Part shown: piece after piece, positions 42,967 through 53,186 of the stretch
Position numbering within the stretch: the stretch's first letter is position 1
Layout: every line of letters begins with the position of its first letter
Assembly (NCBI GenBank): GCA_003561535.1
Contig: PWWI01000232.1
Coordinates: 1 to 64,000 of the forward strand
Reading direction: 5' to 3'
Length of the DNA: 64,000 nt
Source: Nitriliruptoraceae bacterium
GTDB taxonomy: Bacteria; Actinomycetota; Nitriliruptoria; Nitriliruptorales; Nitriliruptoraceae
Notes under the pieces: model-generated
Told to the model about the DNA's origin: nothing
Database searches by the model: none
What the model saw: the letters and a program-made list of their open reading frames with translations, nothing else
Position numbers and translations under genes: made by a program

Positions 42967-44601
42967 CTATCGGCGCCCGCCGGGTCGCTCGAGGGGCGTC
43001 CCCCACGCGATCAGCGCGATGTGCAGCGACAGGCAGGTCTCAGGGTCGTCGAGGTCGGCGTCGAGTACCCGAGCGACGGTTGCGAGCCGGGCGTAGAACG
43101 CCGGGCGCGACAGATGGAGCGCCGCAGCGGCGCGGGTCTTGTTCCGTCCCGCATCCAGGTAGGCCCGCAACGTCGCGAGGAGGTCGCTCCCTCGCTCGGC
43201 GTCGTGGACCAGCAGCGACCCGAGCTCACGGTGCACGAAGTCCTGCAGCCGCGGGTCCTCGCGCAACACGTGCAGCAACCCCCGGACCCGGATGTCGAGC
43301 AGTTCCAGGTAGTCCTTGCGCCGGTCGATCGACGGCGAGGACGCCGCCACGTAGGCGGCCTCCCGCAGGGAACGCGCGACCTCGTCGACCGCCTGGACCA
43401 CCGAACCGACGCCGACGGTCGGCGCCTCGTTGCCGACGTCGCCGCGGAGGCTCCTGGCGAAGGGCTGCAGCACCTGGGCGCGATCGGTGTGCGCATCGAA
43501 GCTGGCGACCAGCCGGACCTGCCCGGGCGTGGACGCGTCGACCAGGGCGTCGAACCGGCCCGTCGCCGCGGCCACGACCCGCTCGACCTCGTCGCGACGC
43601 AGCCACTCGGGCTCGCGCCCTGCCCACGGCGGGGCCACGACGACGATGCCGACCAGGCTGCGACCCCGCAGCGGAACACCCAGCGCCGCGGCCCGGGCTT
43701 CGAGGACGTGGTTGGCGGGACGATCGCGGTCATCCGTCGTGGTGAGCGCTGCGAGCACCTCCTGGTGTGCCCGCAGCCGCAGAGCGAGCTCATCACGCTC
43801 CGACAGCCGGTTCACGGCCAGGGCCGCCGCCGCCCGCTCCAGCACCGATGCGGCGTCGCCGGGGGCGACGGCGTCGAGTGCGACGAGCCGTCCCCAGGCG
43901 ACCCCGCGTGCGACCACGGGCACCACGGTCCACCCGTCCTGCGCACCGCGGGTCGCGCCACGCGACCGTCGCTCCCAGTCCGCCAGGAGCGGACCCATCT
44001 GCCTGCCGCCGTCCGCGACCGCGATCACCTGGTGCGCCCGGTTCTCGAGCACCACCGGCCCGCCCGCGAGCTCCGCAGCGGCCGCGACGATGGCGGTCAC
44101 ATCGGCGCCATCGACGGTCAAGGCGGTGAAGCGACGATGCAGCCGATCTGACCAGCGCAACTGCGCCACCTGGGCATCGACGATACGGGTGTGCACCGCC
44201 TCGGTGACCTCCACGAACCGGACCTCTCGGTGCAGCACGATCAACGGCAGCCCCGCTCGGCGTGCGGCCATCGCCAGCGACTCGGGGACCGTGGTGAAGC
44301 GTCTGCCGAGCTCCACCAGCAGGGCGCCGACGTCAGCGGCAACCAGCCCGTCGACGTAGCGCTGTGACCCCAGGGGATCGTCGGGCAGCCCGATGCCGGT
44401 CGTCAGCACCAGCTCACCGCCGCGGAGCAACGGACCGATGTCGATGAGCTCCGACACATGGGCCCACCGGATGGATCGGTCCAGCTCATCCTGCCCGGTC
44501 ACCAGTTCCGGCGCACCCGCACGGACCGCCGGCAGCGCCAGCACCTCTCCCAATGCCAGCCCGACGGAGGGCGCAGGTGTGACAGATCGTCGTGTCTCCA
44601 C
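42967..44601 (-). CDS. PucR-family transcriptional regulator (GTG start)
   Basis: N-terminal RWAHVSELIDIGPLLRGGELVLTTG; C-terminal HTH TLRAYLDAGRNKTRAAAALHLSRPAFYARL; ORF-track extension to 46506 is antisense to mmsA. Confidence 0.9.
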   Translation of the reverse strand: METRRSVTPAPSVGLALGEVLALPAVRAGAPELVTGQDELDRSIRWAHVSELIDIGPLLRGGELVLTTGIGLPDDPLGSQRYVDGLVAADVGALLVELGRRFTTVPESLAMAARRAGLPLIVLHREVRFVEVTEAVHTRIVDAQVAQLRWSDRLHRRFTALTVDGADVTAIVAAAAELAGGPVVLENRAHQVIAVADGGRQMGPLLADWERRSRGATRGAQDGWTVVPVVARGVAWGRLVALDAVAPGDAASVLERAAAALAVNRLSERDELALRLRAHQEVLAALTTTDDRDRPANHVLEARAAALGVPLRGRSLVGIVVVAPPWAGREPEWLRRDEVERVVAAATGRFDALVDASTPGQVRLVASFDAHTDRAQVLQPFARSLRGDVGNEAPTVGVGSVVQAVDEVARSLREAAYVAASSPSIDRRKDYLELLDIRVRGLLHVLREDPRLQDFVHRELGSLLVHDAERGSDLLATLRAYLDAGRNKTRAAAALHLSRPAFYARLATVARVLDADLDDPETCLSLHIALIAWGTPLERPGGRR

Positions 44602-44700
44602 GGCAAAGAGCTTACAAGTCGTCCATTGCGTGCGCACGACCGGCCCGTCATCCTGCTGCCACGGCAGCACCGCAGGCAACGCCGGACCCGGGAGCAGACG

Positions 44701-46197
44701 ATGACCACCCGAATCACCCACTGGATCGGTGGTGCCCCCACCACCGCCTCCGCCGCACGTGCGGGCGACGTGTTCGACCCCGCGACCGGCGCCGTGACCG
44801 GCCGCGTCGACCTCGCCGACGCTGCCACGGTCGGTGCGGCGGTCGCCGTGGCAGAGGAGGCCGCGCAGGAGTGGCGTCAGGCCTCGCTCAGCCGACGGGC
44901 ACAGGTCATGTTCGCGTTCCGCGAGCTGCTGAACGCGCGCAAGGAGGAGCTGGCCGAGATCATCACCGCCGAGCACGGCAAGGTGCTCTCCGATGCGCTC
45001 GGGGAGGTGACGCGCGGGCAGGAGGTCGTGGAGTTCGCCTGCGGGATCCCGAACCTGATGAAGGGGTCGTTCTCCGAAGGGGTGTCGGCGGGCGTGGACG
45101 TGACCTCCGTGCGCCAGCCACTCGGTGTGGTCGCCATCATCAGCCCCTTCAACTTCCCCGCGATGGTCCCGATGTGGTTCTTCCCGCTCGCGATCGCGGC
45201 GGGCAACGCCGTGATCCTCAAGCCCAGCGAGAAGGACCCGTCGGCGGCGATGTGGATGGCCGCGCGCTTCAAGGAGGCCGGACTTCCCGACGGCGTGTTC
45301 AACGTGGTCCACGGTGACAAGGAGGCGGTCGACGCGATCCTCGAGCACCCCGGCATCGCGGCGGTGTCCTTCGTCGGCTCGACCCCGATCGCCCGCTACG
45401 TCTACGAGCAGGGCACACGGGCCGGCAAGCGGGTCCAGGCGCTCGGTGGCGCGAAGAACCACATGCTCGTGCTGCCCGACGCCGACCTCGACCTCGCCGC
45501 GGACGCCGCCGTCAACGCCGGGTTCGGGTCTGCCGGTGAGCGCTGCATGGCGATCTCCGCGCTCGTCGCGGTCGACCCGATCGGTGACGAGCTCGTCCAG
45601 CGCATCGTCGACCGGATGGGCAAGCTGCGCACCGGTGACGGGCGTCGCGGCTGCGACATGGGCCCGCTGGTCACCGCAGCGCACCGCGATCGGGTGGCGA
45701 GCTACCTCGACATCGGAGCCGAAGAGGGCGCGACGGTGGCGGTCGACGGCCGTGACGTCGGCGACGTCGACGGGGACGCCGACGGGTTCTGGCTCAAGCC
45801 GTCGCTGCTCGACCACGTCACCCCGACGATGCGGGTCTACACCGACGAGATCTTCGGTCCGGTCCTCAGCGTCCTGCGAGCCTCCTCGTACGACGAGGGA
45901 CTCGGGCTGATCAACGCCAACCCCTACGGCAACGGCACCGCGGTCTTCACCAACGATGGCGGGGCCGCCCGTCGGTTCCGTGAAGAGGTCCAGGTCGGGA
46001 TGATCGGGATCAACGTGCCCATCCCCGTGCCGATGGCCTACTACTCGTTCGGGGGCTGGAAGGCCTCGCTGTTCGGCGACACCCACGCCCACGGCGCGGA
46101 CGGGGTGCACTTCTACACCCGCGGCAAGGTCGTGACCTCGCGTTGGCTCGACCCGAGCCACGGCGGGCTGAACCTCGGCTTCCCCCAGCACGACTGA
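44701..46197 (+). CDS. mmsA: CoA-acylating methylmalonate/malonate-semialdehyde dehydrogenase
   Basis: [69 protein letters not shown]. Confidence 0.93.
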   Translation: MTTRITHWIGGAPTTASAARAGDVFDPATGAVTGRVDLADAATVGAAVAVAEEAAQEWRQASLSRRAQVMFAFRELLNARKEELAEIITAEHGKVLSDALGEVTRGQEVVEFACGIPNLMKGSFSEGVSAGVDVTSVRQPLGVVAIISPFNFPAMVPMWFFPLAIAAGNAVILKPSEKDPSAAMWMAARFKEAGLPDGVFNVVHGDKEAVDAILEHPGIAAVSFVGSTPIARYVYEQGTRAGKRVQALGGAKNHMLVLPDADLDLAADAAVNAGFGSAGERCMAISALVAVDPIGDELVQRIVDRMGKLRTGDGRRGCDMGPLVTAAHRDRVASYLDIGAEEGATVAVDGRDVGDVDGDADGFWLKPSLLDHVTPTMRVYTDEIFGPVLSVLRASSYDEGLGLINANPYGNGTAVFTNDGGAARRFREEVQVGMIGINVPIPVPMAYYSFGGWKASLFGDTHAHGADGVHFYTRGKVVTSRWLDPSHGGLNLGFPQHD

Positions 46198-46230
46198 CCA
46201 CCCGTCGACCACGCACACCGGAGCGCCGCC

Positions 46231-47586
46231 ATGGCCAAGGCCCCGATCGCCACCACCGCCACCACGCGCCACGAGGTCCATGCCCTCGACCGCGCCCACG
46301 TGTTCCACTCCTGGTCCGCACAGGCGGCGCTGGACCCGCTGGTCATCGCGGGCGCGTCGGGGAGCGAGGTCTGGGACCACGACGGCAACCGGTGGCTGGA
46401 CTTCTCCTCGCAGCTGGTCAACACCAACATCGGCCACCAGCACCCACGGGTCGTGGCGGCCATCAAGGAGCAGGCCGACCTGTTGTGCACGATCGCCCCA
46501 CAGCACGCCAACGACCGGCGCGGCGAGGCCGCGCAGCGGATCGCGTCACTGGCACCCGAGGGCCTCGAGAAGGTGTTCTTCACCAACGCTGGGGCGGAGG
46601 CGATCGAGCACGCGGTGCGCATGGCGCGGCTGCACACCGGCCGAACCAAGGTGCTGTCGACCTACCGGTCCTACCACGGCGGCACGACCACCGCGGTGAA
46701 CCTGACGGGCGACCCGAGACGCTGGCCCAACGAGCACGGCGCGACCGGCTTCGTGCACTTCTTCGGCCCGTTCCTGTACCGCTCGCACTTCCACGCCACC
46801 ACCATCGAGGAGGAACGCGACCGGGCGTTGGCCCACCTCGATGAGACGATCCGGTTCGAGGGGCCGGGCACCATCGCGGCGATCGTGCTGGAGACCATCC
46901 CCGGCACCGCCGGCATCATGGTGCCGCCACCCGGCTACCTCGCCGGCGTGCGGGAACTCTGCGACCAGCACGGCATCGTGATGATCCTCGACGAGGTCAT
47001 GGCCGGGTTCGGACGCACCGGTGCGTGGTTCGCCCTCGACCACTTCGATGTCACACCGGACCTGATCACCTTCGCGAAGGGCGTCACCTCGGGGTACGTG
47101 CCCCTCGGCGGGGTGATCATCTCCGAACCGATCGCCCACAGCTTCGACGAGCGGGTGTTCCCCGGCGGGCTGACCTACTCGGGGCACCCGCTGGCCTGTG
47201 CCGCAGCCGTGGCCACCATCGACCTGATGCAGGACGAGGGCATCGTCGATCATGCCGCCCGCATCGGGGCCGAGGTGCTGGGCCCGGAGCTGACCGCGAT
47301 GGCCGACCGGCACCCCTCCATCGGTGAGGTGCGAGGGCTCGGGGTGTTCTGGGCCGTCGAGTTGGTCCGCGACCGTGCCACGCGCGAACCGCTCGCGCCC
47401 TACGGGGCGTCGAGCCCGGCGATGGCCGCCACGCTGGCGGCGTGCAAGCAGGGCGGGCTGCTGCCGTTCGCGAACTTCAACCGCATCCACGTCGTGCCAC
47501 CGTGCACGGTCACCGAGGAGGAGGCCCGGCGTGGCCTCGCCATCCTCGACACCGCGCTCGACATCGCCGACCACCACCTCGACTGA
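46231..47586 (+). CDS. Class III PLP-dependent aminotransferase (omega-amino-acid/beta-alanine-pyruvate type)
   Basis: FTNAGAEAIEHAVRMAR, MILDEVMAGFGRTGAWFALDHFDVTPDLITFAKGVTSGYVPLGGVI. Confidence 0.92.
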   Translation: MAKAPIATTATTRHEVHALDRAHVFHSWSAQAALDPLVIAGASGSEVWDHDGNRWLDFSSQLVNTNIGHQHPRVVAAIKEQADLLCTIAPQHANDRRGEAAQRIASLAPEGLEKVFFTNAGAEAIEHAVRMARLHTGRTKVLSTYRSYHGGTTTAVNLTGDPRRWPNEHGATGFVHFFGPFLYRSHFHATTIEEERDRALAHLDETIRFEGPGTIAAIVLETIPGTAGIMVPPPGYLAGVRELCDQHGIVMILDEVMAGFGRTGAWFALDHFDVTPDLITFAKGVTSGYVPLGGVIISEPIAHSFDERVFPGGLTYSGHPLACAAAVATIDLMQDEGIVDHAARIGAEVLGPELTAMADRHPSIGEVRGLGVFWAVELVRDRATREPLAPYGASSPAMAATLAACKQGGLLPFANFNRIHVVPPCTVTEEEARRGLAILDTALDIADHHLD

Positions 47587-47641
47587 ACCGCCGCCCGGCT
47601 CGGGGTGTCAGCGCCACCGGACCTGGGACAGCTCGCCGCGA

Positions 47642-49375
47642 TCAGTCGGTGCGGTGGACCCGCGCACCGGCCAGCCAGGTCCCGGCCACCTCGACGTGGT
47701 GGAGGTCGTCGGACGCCAGGACGGACAGGTCCCCGTCGAGCAGCGCGAGGTCAGCTCGCTGCCCGACCGCGATCCGCCCGGCGACGGCCTCGTCACCCGC
47801 CTGGTAGGCGGAGCCGGCGGTGTAGGCCGACAGGGCCGTGTCGAGGTCGACGGCCTCCTCGGGGAGGAACGCGTCACGCGCGCCCCGACCGGAGACACCC
47901 CGCCGGGTGACGGCCACCGCGATGCCGTGCATCGGCACGTGGGAGGAGACGGGCCAGTCGCTGCCGAAGCTGATGTGGGCGCCCGTTCGTCGCACCGAGG
48001 CGATCGGGTACTGCCACGCCGCGCGCTCGGGCCCGAGCCGTGGCTCGGTCAGGTCGGTCATGATCTCGTTGCGCTGCGCCCACAACGGCTCGAAGTTCGC
48101 GATGGCACCCAACGCGGCGAACCGCGGTCGGTCCGCGGGGTGGACCAGGTGGGAGTGGGCCACGACCGGGCGGCGGTCCCGGGGCCCGTTGTGCTCGGCG
48201 ACGGCCTCGAAGGTGTCCAGGGCGAGGCGGACCGCGGCGTCCCCGATGGCATGGAGATGGAGCTGGAAGCCGGCCGCGTCCATCGCGGCGGCGGCCGCGA
48301 GCAGCTCGTCCCGCTCCCAGTTGGCGATGCCCTGGTCGTGCCCGCCGGTGCCGTCCCCACACCCCGCACCTGCTGGGCCGAAGGGCTCGTACGGCTCGAG
48401 CATCGCAGCCGTGCCGCCCTCGATGACGCCGTCGACGAAGAACTTCACCGTGGTCGCCGTCAGCCGCCCTCCGGGCACCCCGTCCTGCCGCCGGCGTGAC
48501 GCCGCGACCGCGGCGTCCTGCCGCGCCGCCTCGAACGTCGGCAGCTGCTCGGTCCAGCGTTCCACCTCGACCTTGAACGCGAGGTCGAGGTCGGCGGTGA
48601 GCTGGCCGGCGTCGGCGACCCGCTGGAAGGCGGGCAGGGTCGCGGGGGTGGTCCAGGCGTCCTGGGCCCACACCAGCCCGGCGGTGGCCATCCGGTCCAG
48701 CCCGACCAGCAGCCCGGCGGCCTCCTTGTCGACCCCTCGGGGCGGCAGGTGCGCCTCGAGCAGCAGCTCGGCCTCCTCCAGCAGGGTGCCGACGGGGTGA
48801 CCAGCCTCGTCGCGCACGATCGTGCCACGGGGTGGGTCGGAGGTCGCCGCGGTGATGCCGGCGACGGTCAGCGCCCGGGTGTTGCACCACACCATGTGAT
48901 GATCGGAGGACCACAGCGCGACCGGCCGCTCGCCCACCACGCGGTCGAGGGTGCTCGCCTGCCCCACCCCGTGGGCCAGCAGCTCCGGCGGGTAGCCGTA
49001 GCCCAGCACCCACGGACGATCGGGGTGCTCGGCCGCGTACGTCCCGAGACGTGCCAGGACCTCGGCGACGTCGGCGGCGTCCACGAGGTCGCAGTCGAGG
49101 GTCTCGACGCCGCCGGCCAGCGGGTGCAGGTGGCCGTCGCGGAACCCCGGCACCAGCGTCCGCCCGGTGAGCTCGACCACCTCGGTGGTGCTCCCGCGGC
49201 GCTCGAGCGCCTCGTGTCCGAGGGCGACGATCACCCCTTCTTCCACCGCGACCGCGCCCGTGCGGCTGAGCTCGCCGGCACGGTCACGGGTGCCGGTCCA
49301 CACCGCGCCGCCGGGTCCCCAGCCATCCCCGGCGGTCACCACGTACAGGGTGTTGGCGGCGCCTCCGCCGCTCAC
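47642..49375 (-). CDS. YtcJ-type amidohydrolase (GTG start)
   Basis: LVPGFRDGHLHPLAGG, LHLHAIGDAAVRLALDTFE, SFGSDWPV. Confidence 0.9.
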   Translation of the reverse strand: MSGGGAANTLYVVTAGDGWGPGGAVWTGTRDRAGELSRTGAVAVEEGVIVALGHEALERRGSTTEVVELTGRTLVPGFRDGHLHPLAGGVETLDCDLVDAADVAEVLARLGTYAAEHPDRPWVLGYGYPPELLAHGVGQASTLDRVVGERPVALWSSDHHMVWCNTRALTVAGITAATSDPPRGTIVRDEAGHPVGTLLEEAELLLEAHLPPRGVDKEAAGLLVGLDRMATAGLVWAQDAWTTPATLPAFQRVADAGQLTADLDLAFKVEVERWTEQLPTFEAARQDAAVAASRRRQDGVPGGRLTATTVKFFVDGVIEGGTAAMLEPYEPFGPAGAGCGDGTGGHDQGIANWERDELLAAAAAMDAAGFQLHLHAIGDAAVRLALDTFEAVAEHNGPRDRRPVVAHSHLVHPADRPRFAALGAIANFEPLWAQRNEIMTDLTEPRLGPERAAWQYPIASVRRTGAHISFGSDWPVSSHVPMHGIAVAVTRRGVSGRGARDAFLPEEAVDLDTALSAYTAGSAYQAGDEAVAGRIAVGQRADLALLDGDLSVLASDDLHHVEVAGTWLAGARVHRTD

Positions 49376-50865
49376 GCCGGGACGTCCGCGTCGTCGCCGT
49401 CGTGGTAGGGCAGCCACCACTCCTTGGGGGTGGGATCGAGGTCCCAGTGCACGTGCTTGGTCTCCAGGAAGGTCTCGAGTCCTTCGGGGCCGAGCTCACG
49501 ACCGCCACCGGTCATCTTCATCCCGCCGAACGGCCCGGCGTAGTTGTCGGTGAGGGGGTCGTTGATCCACACGGTGCCGACCTTGACCGCCTCGTAGAAC
49601 CGCTTGATGACGGCCGGGTCCGATGACCTGAGCGTCGCACCGAGCCCCATCTCGGACGCGTTGACCCGGCTGATGACCTCGTCGAGGTGGTCGTAGGTGG
49701 TGATCGGGATGGTCGGGCCGAAGGTCTCCTCGGTCATGATCCGCATCCGGTCCTGGACGTCGACCAACACGGTGGGCTCGTAGAAGTACCCGGCCCGCTC
49801 CGGCGCGCGGCCCCCGGTCAGGATGCGCGCGCCGTCGCGCACCGCGTCGGCGACGTGGCCGTCGACCTTGGTCCGGAACCGGTCAGCAGCCAGGGGGCCG
49901 AGGTCGGTCCCGGCCTCCAGACCCGGTCCGAGCCGGAGCGCCGCGACGTTGCTGGCCACCGCCTCGGCGAACTCGTCGCGCGCTGCGGCGGGGACGTAGA
50001 CCCGCTCGGCTGAGGTGCACACCTGGCCGGCGTTGATGAGCGCGGCGTAGGTGACGGCGTCGGCGGCCGCCTCGAGGTCGGCGTCGTGGGCGACGACGAA
50101 GGCGTCCTTGCCCCCGAGCTCCAGATGGAGGTGCTTCATCATCGGGGCAGCGACCGATGCGATGTGCTGGCCGGTCGCGACCGACCCGGTCATGGCGATG
50201 ACCCGCACCGCCGGGTGGCGCACCAGCGCCTCGCCCGCATCGGGTCCGGTGCCGGTGACCACGTTGACGACCCCAGCGGGGAGGTGGCCGAAGCAGCGCT
50301 CGACCCACTCCAGGGTCACCAACGAGGTCAGCTCCGAGGGCTTGATCACGACGGTGTTGCCCGCGGCGAGCGCCGGCGCGAGCTTCCAGCTCAGCAGCAG
50401 CAGCGGGTAGTTCCACGGGATGATCGCGCCGACCACCCCATAGGGCTCTTTGAGCACGAGGTTGAGCTGGGTACGCGGCTCACCGGACGGGATGACGCGA
50501 CCGAGCCCGTTGCGGCCCAGCTCGGCGTAGTAGCGCAGCGAGGTGAGCGCCCACTCGACCTCCTCCTCCTGCTCGGGCCGTGCCTTGCCCTGCTCGCGGG
50601 TGAGCAGCTCCACCAGTTCGTCGAGGTGCCCCATGCTGCGCGCGACGACCTCGTGCAGCAGCTCGGCACGATCGTTGGCTGCCGTGTAGCGCCACTCCTC
50701 CGCCGCGGTCTGTGCCGCAGCGACGGCCCGATCGACGTCGGCCGCCGTGCCGGCGGGCACCCGTCCGAGCACCTCCTCGGTCGCCGGGTCCTCGCTGTCG
50801 ATCCAGCCGCCCTCGGCGGGTCCGACATGGGCGTTGTCGATCCACATCGCTCGTTCCATGGTCAC
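49372..50865 (-). CDS. NAD(P)-dependent aldehyde dehydrogenase
   Basis: IIPWNYPLLLLSWKLAPALAAGNTVVIKPSE, LELGGKDAFVV, NAGQVCTSAERVYVP. Confidence 0.93.
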   Translation of the reverse strand: MTMERAMWIDNAHVGPAEGGWIDSEDPATEEVLGRVPAGTAADVDRAVAAAQTAAEEWRYTAANDRAELLHEVVARSMGHLDELVELLTREQGKARPEQEEEVEWALTSLRYYAELGRNGLGRVIPSGEPRTQLNLVLKEPYGVVGAIIPWNYPLLLLSWKLAPALAAGNTVVIKPSELTSLVTLEWVERCFGHLPAGVVNVVTGTGPDAGEALVRHPAVRVIAMTGSVATGQHIASVAAPMMKHLHLELGGKDAFVVAHDADLEAAADAVTYAALINAGQVCTSAERVYVPAAARDEFAEAVASNVAALRLGPGLEAGTDLGPLAADRFRTKVDGHVADAVRDGARILTGGRAPERAGYFYEPTVLVDVQDRMRIMTEETFGPTIPITTYDHLDEVISRVNASEMGLGATLRSSDPAVIKRFYEAVKVGTVWINDPLTDNYAGPFGGMKMTGGGRELGPEGLETFLETKHVHWDLDPTPKEWWLPYHDGDDADVPA

Positions 50866-50898
50866 CTCGGGGTCCTCCTGGGTGCGGGGTCGGACGGT

Positions 50899-51903
50899 TC
50901 AACGGGTCCGGGTCGGGGTCAGGCCACGGCGGCGATGGTCGGCCAACAGGGCCAGCAGCTCGTAGACGACGTGGGCGGCCGCGATGCCGGTGAGCTCGGC
51001 GTGGTCGTAGGCGGGTGCCACCTCGACGACGTCGGCGCCGACCAGGTCGAGCCCGGCCAGGCCACGGAGGATGCCGAGCAGTTCCCGTGAGGTGAGCCCA
51101 CCGGCCTCGGGCGTGCCCGTCCCGGGGGCGTGCGCCGGGTCGAGCACGTCGATGTCGATCGAGACGTAGACCGGCGCGTCACCGAGCCGCGCCCGGACCC
51201 GCTCGACGACCCCGGCCACGCCGATGGTCTCCACCTCGTCGGCGGAGACCGCCTGGAACCCGAGCTCGCGGTCCTCGGCGAGGTCCAGCCCGCGGTACAG
51301 CGGCCCGCGGATCCCGACGTGGCAGGACGCGGCCCGGTCGAGCAATCCCTCCTCGGACGCGCGGCGGAACGGCGTCCCGTGGGTGACCGGGGCTCCGAAG
51401 TAGGTGTCCCAGGTGTCGAGGTGGGCGTCGAAGTGCAGCACCGCAACGGGGCCGTGCCGGGCATGCACCTCGCGCAGGAGCGGCAGGGCGATGGTGTGGT
51501 CGCCACCGAGGGTCACCAGCCGCGCGCCGGTGGCCTCCACCACGGCGCGGGCACCGGCCTCGATGGCGGCCACCGCCTCGTCGAGATCGAAGGGGTTGAC
51601 GCCGAGGTCGCCGGCGTCGGCCACCTGCTGGAGACCGAAGGGCTCCACGTCCAACCCGGGGTGGTAGGGGCGGAGCAGCCGTGAGGAGGCGCGGATGTGG
51701 CCGGGTCCGAACCTCGCACCGGGGCGGTAGGACACGCCGGCATCGAAGGGCACGCCGAGCACCGCCACGTCCACGTGGTCGACCTCGTCGACCCGCGGCA
51801 GGCGCGCGAAGGTCCCCGGCCCGGCGAACCGGGGGACCTGCGTCGCGTCGACGGGGCCGAGGTTGCCCTCGGGCGACCGGGTTCGGGGTGGGGGCGTTGC
51901 CAT
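50899..51903 (-). CDS. Agmatinase/ureohydrolase family protein
   Basis: Mn-binding motifs [43 protein letters not shown]. Confidence 0.9.
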   Translation of the reverse strand: MATPPPRTRSPEGNLGPVDATQVPRFAGPGTFARLPRVDEVDHVDVAVLGVPFDAGVSYRPGARFGPGHIRASSRLLRPYHPGLDVEPFGLQQVADAGDLGVNPFDLDEAVAAIEAGARAVVEATGARLVTLGGDHTIALPLLREVHARHGPVAVLHFDAHLDTWDTYFGAPVTHGTPFRRASEEGLLDRAASCHVGIRGPLYRGLDLAEDRELGFQAVSADEVETIGVAGVVERVRARLGDAPVYVSIDIDVLDPAHAPGTGTPEAGGLTSRELLGILRGLAGLDLVGADVVEVAPAYDHAELTGIAAAHVVYELLALLADHRRRGLTPTRTR

Positions 51904-51999
51904 GGTGTCCGCGTCCGATCGGCACGCCGCCGCGGCGGGACCGCGCGCGGAACGCGAGAACGTGCGGGGCCCGGCCGGCTGCCGGACCCCGCATCGGGC

Positions 52000-53097
52000 C
52001 TAGCTCTTGGCCCGGGTGAACAGGTCCGTGAAGAGGATCTCGGCGTCACCGGTGTCCTCGAGGAAGAACAGGTTGTCCCGGGTTTCCTCGTCGGGGTAGA
52101 TGGCGGGGTTCTCGAGCACCTCGGGGTCGATGAACGCCGTGGCTGCGGCGTTGGGCGAGGCGTAGAAGGTCCAGTTGGTCAGCTGGGCCCCGTTCTCCGC
52201 GTCGAGGATGAAATCGACGAAGGTGTGCGCGGTGCAGGGCGAGGCGGACGTCGCCAGGATCGCCAGGTTGTCGGTCCAGATGACCGCGCCCTCGTCGGGG
52301 ATCAGATAGGCGTAGTTCTCGTCATCCCCGAAGTTGTCGAGGAAGTTGCCGCTGTACCCGTGAGCGACGACGGTCTCCCCGCCGAGCAGCAGGTCCGAGT
52401 ACTGGTCGGAGGTGAAGGCCGCCGTCCAATCGCGTGAGGCGGCGATCACGTCCGCGGCCTCCTCCAACTGGTCCTCGTCGGTGCTGTTCGGGTCGTAGCC
52501 GAGCCAGAACAGGGCTGCCGCCATCGCCTCACGCGGGTCGTCGAGGATCGACACCCGACCGGTCAGCTCGCCGGCGACGTCCGCGTCGAACAGCAGCGCC
52601 CAGCTCGCCTCGGCGTCACCCACGACCCCGAGGTCGACCCCCAGACCGGTGGTGCCCCACTGGTAGGGCACGGAGAACTCGAGGTCAGGGTCGTAGGGGG
52701 GGGAGGTGAAGTCGTCATCGAGGTTGACGGCGTTCGGGATCAGGTCGAAGTCCATCGCGAGGAGCAGGTCCTCCTGGATCATGATGTCGACCATGTAGTC
52801 GGAGGGGACGATGACGTCGTACTGGGCACCGCCGGCCTCGACCCGGGCGAACAGTTCCTCGTTCGAGGGGTAGAAGTCCTCGGTGACGGTGACCCCGAAC
52901 TCCTCCTCGAAAGCCTCGATCAGCTCCGGGTCCATGTAGTCCGACCAGTTGTACAAGGCCAGGTCGCCGTCGACGCCACCGACCTCGCAGTCGGCTGCTG
53001 CCGCATCACCTGCACCGTCGCCACCATCGCCGCACGCCGCCAACGCGACCGCGAGCACCAACAACCCGGCCAGCACCTTCGTTCGACGCAACCTCAT
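52000..53097 (-). CDS. potD: Spermidine/putrescine-type ABC transporter substrate-binding lipoprotein
   Basis: Lipobox ALAACGDG; LALYNWSDYMDPELIEAFEEEFGVTVTEDFYPSNEELFARVEAGG. Confidence 0.92.
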   Translation of the reverse strand: MRLRRTKVLAGLLVLAVALAACGDGGDGAGDAAAADCEVGGVDGDLALYNWSDYMDPELIEAFEEEFGVTVTEDFYPSNEELFARVEAGGAQYDVIVPSDYMVDIMIQEDLLLAMDFDLIPNAVNLDDDFTSPPYDPDLEFSVPYQWGTTGLGVDLGVVGDAEASWALLFDADVAGELTGRVSILDDPREAMAAALFWLGYDPNSTDEDQLEEAADVIAASRDWTAAFTSDQYSDLLLGGETVVAHGYSGNFLDNFGDDENYAYLIPDEGAVIWTDNLAILATSASPCTAHTFVDFILDAENGAQLTNWTFYASPNAAATAFIDPEVLENPAIYPDEETRDNLFFLEDTGDAEILFTDLFTRAKS

Positions 53098-53186
53098 GCT
53101 TGTTCCTCCGTCACCGGCACACCGCGCGTGTGCCGCTCTCGTCCCTTCGGCGACCGCGGCGCGACCACCGTTCCCGTCCCCGCCGC

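Noticed and set aside
44602-46506. N-terminal extension of PucR ORF (42967..46506)
   Set aside because: Antisense to mmsA; PucR homology begins at the GTG near 44601.
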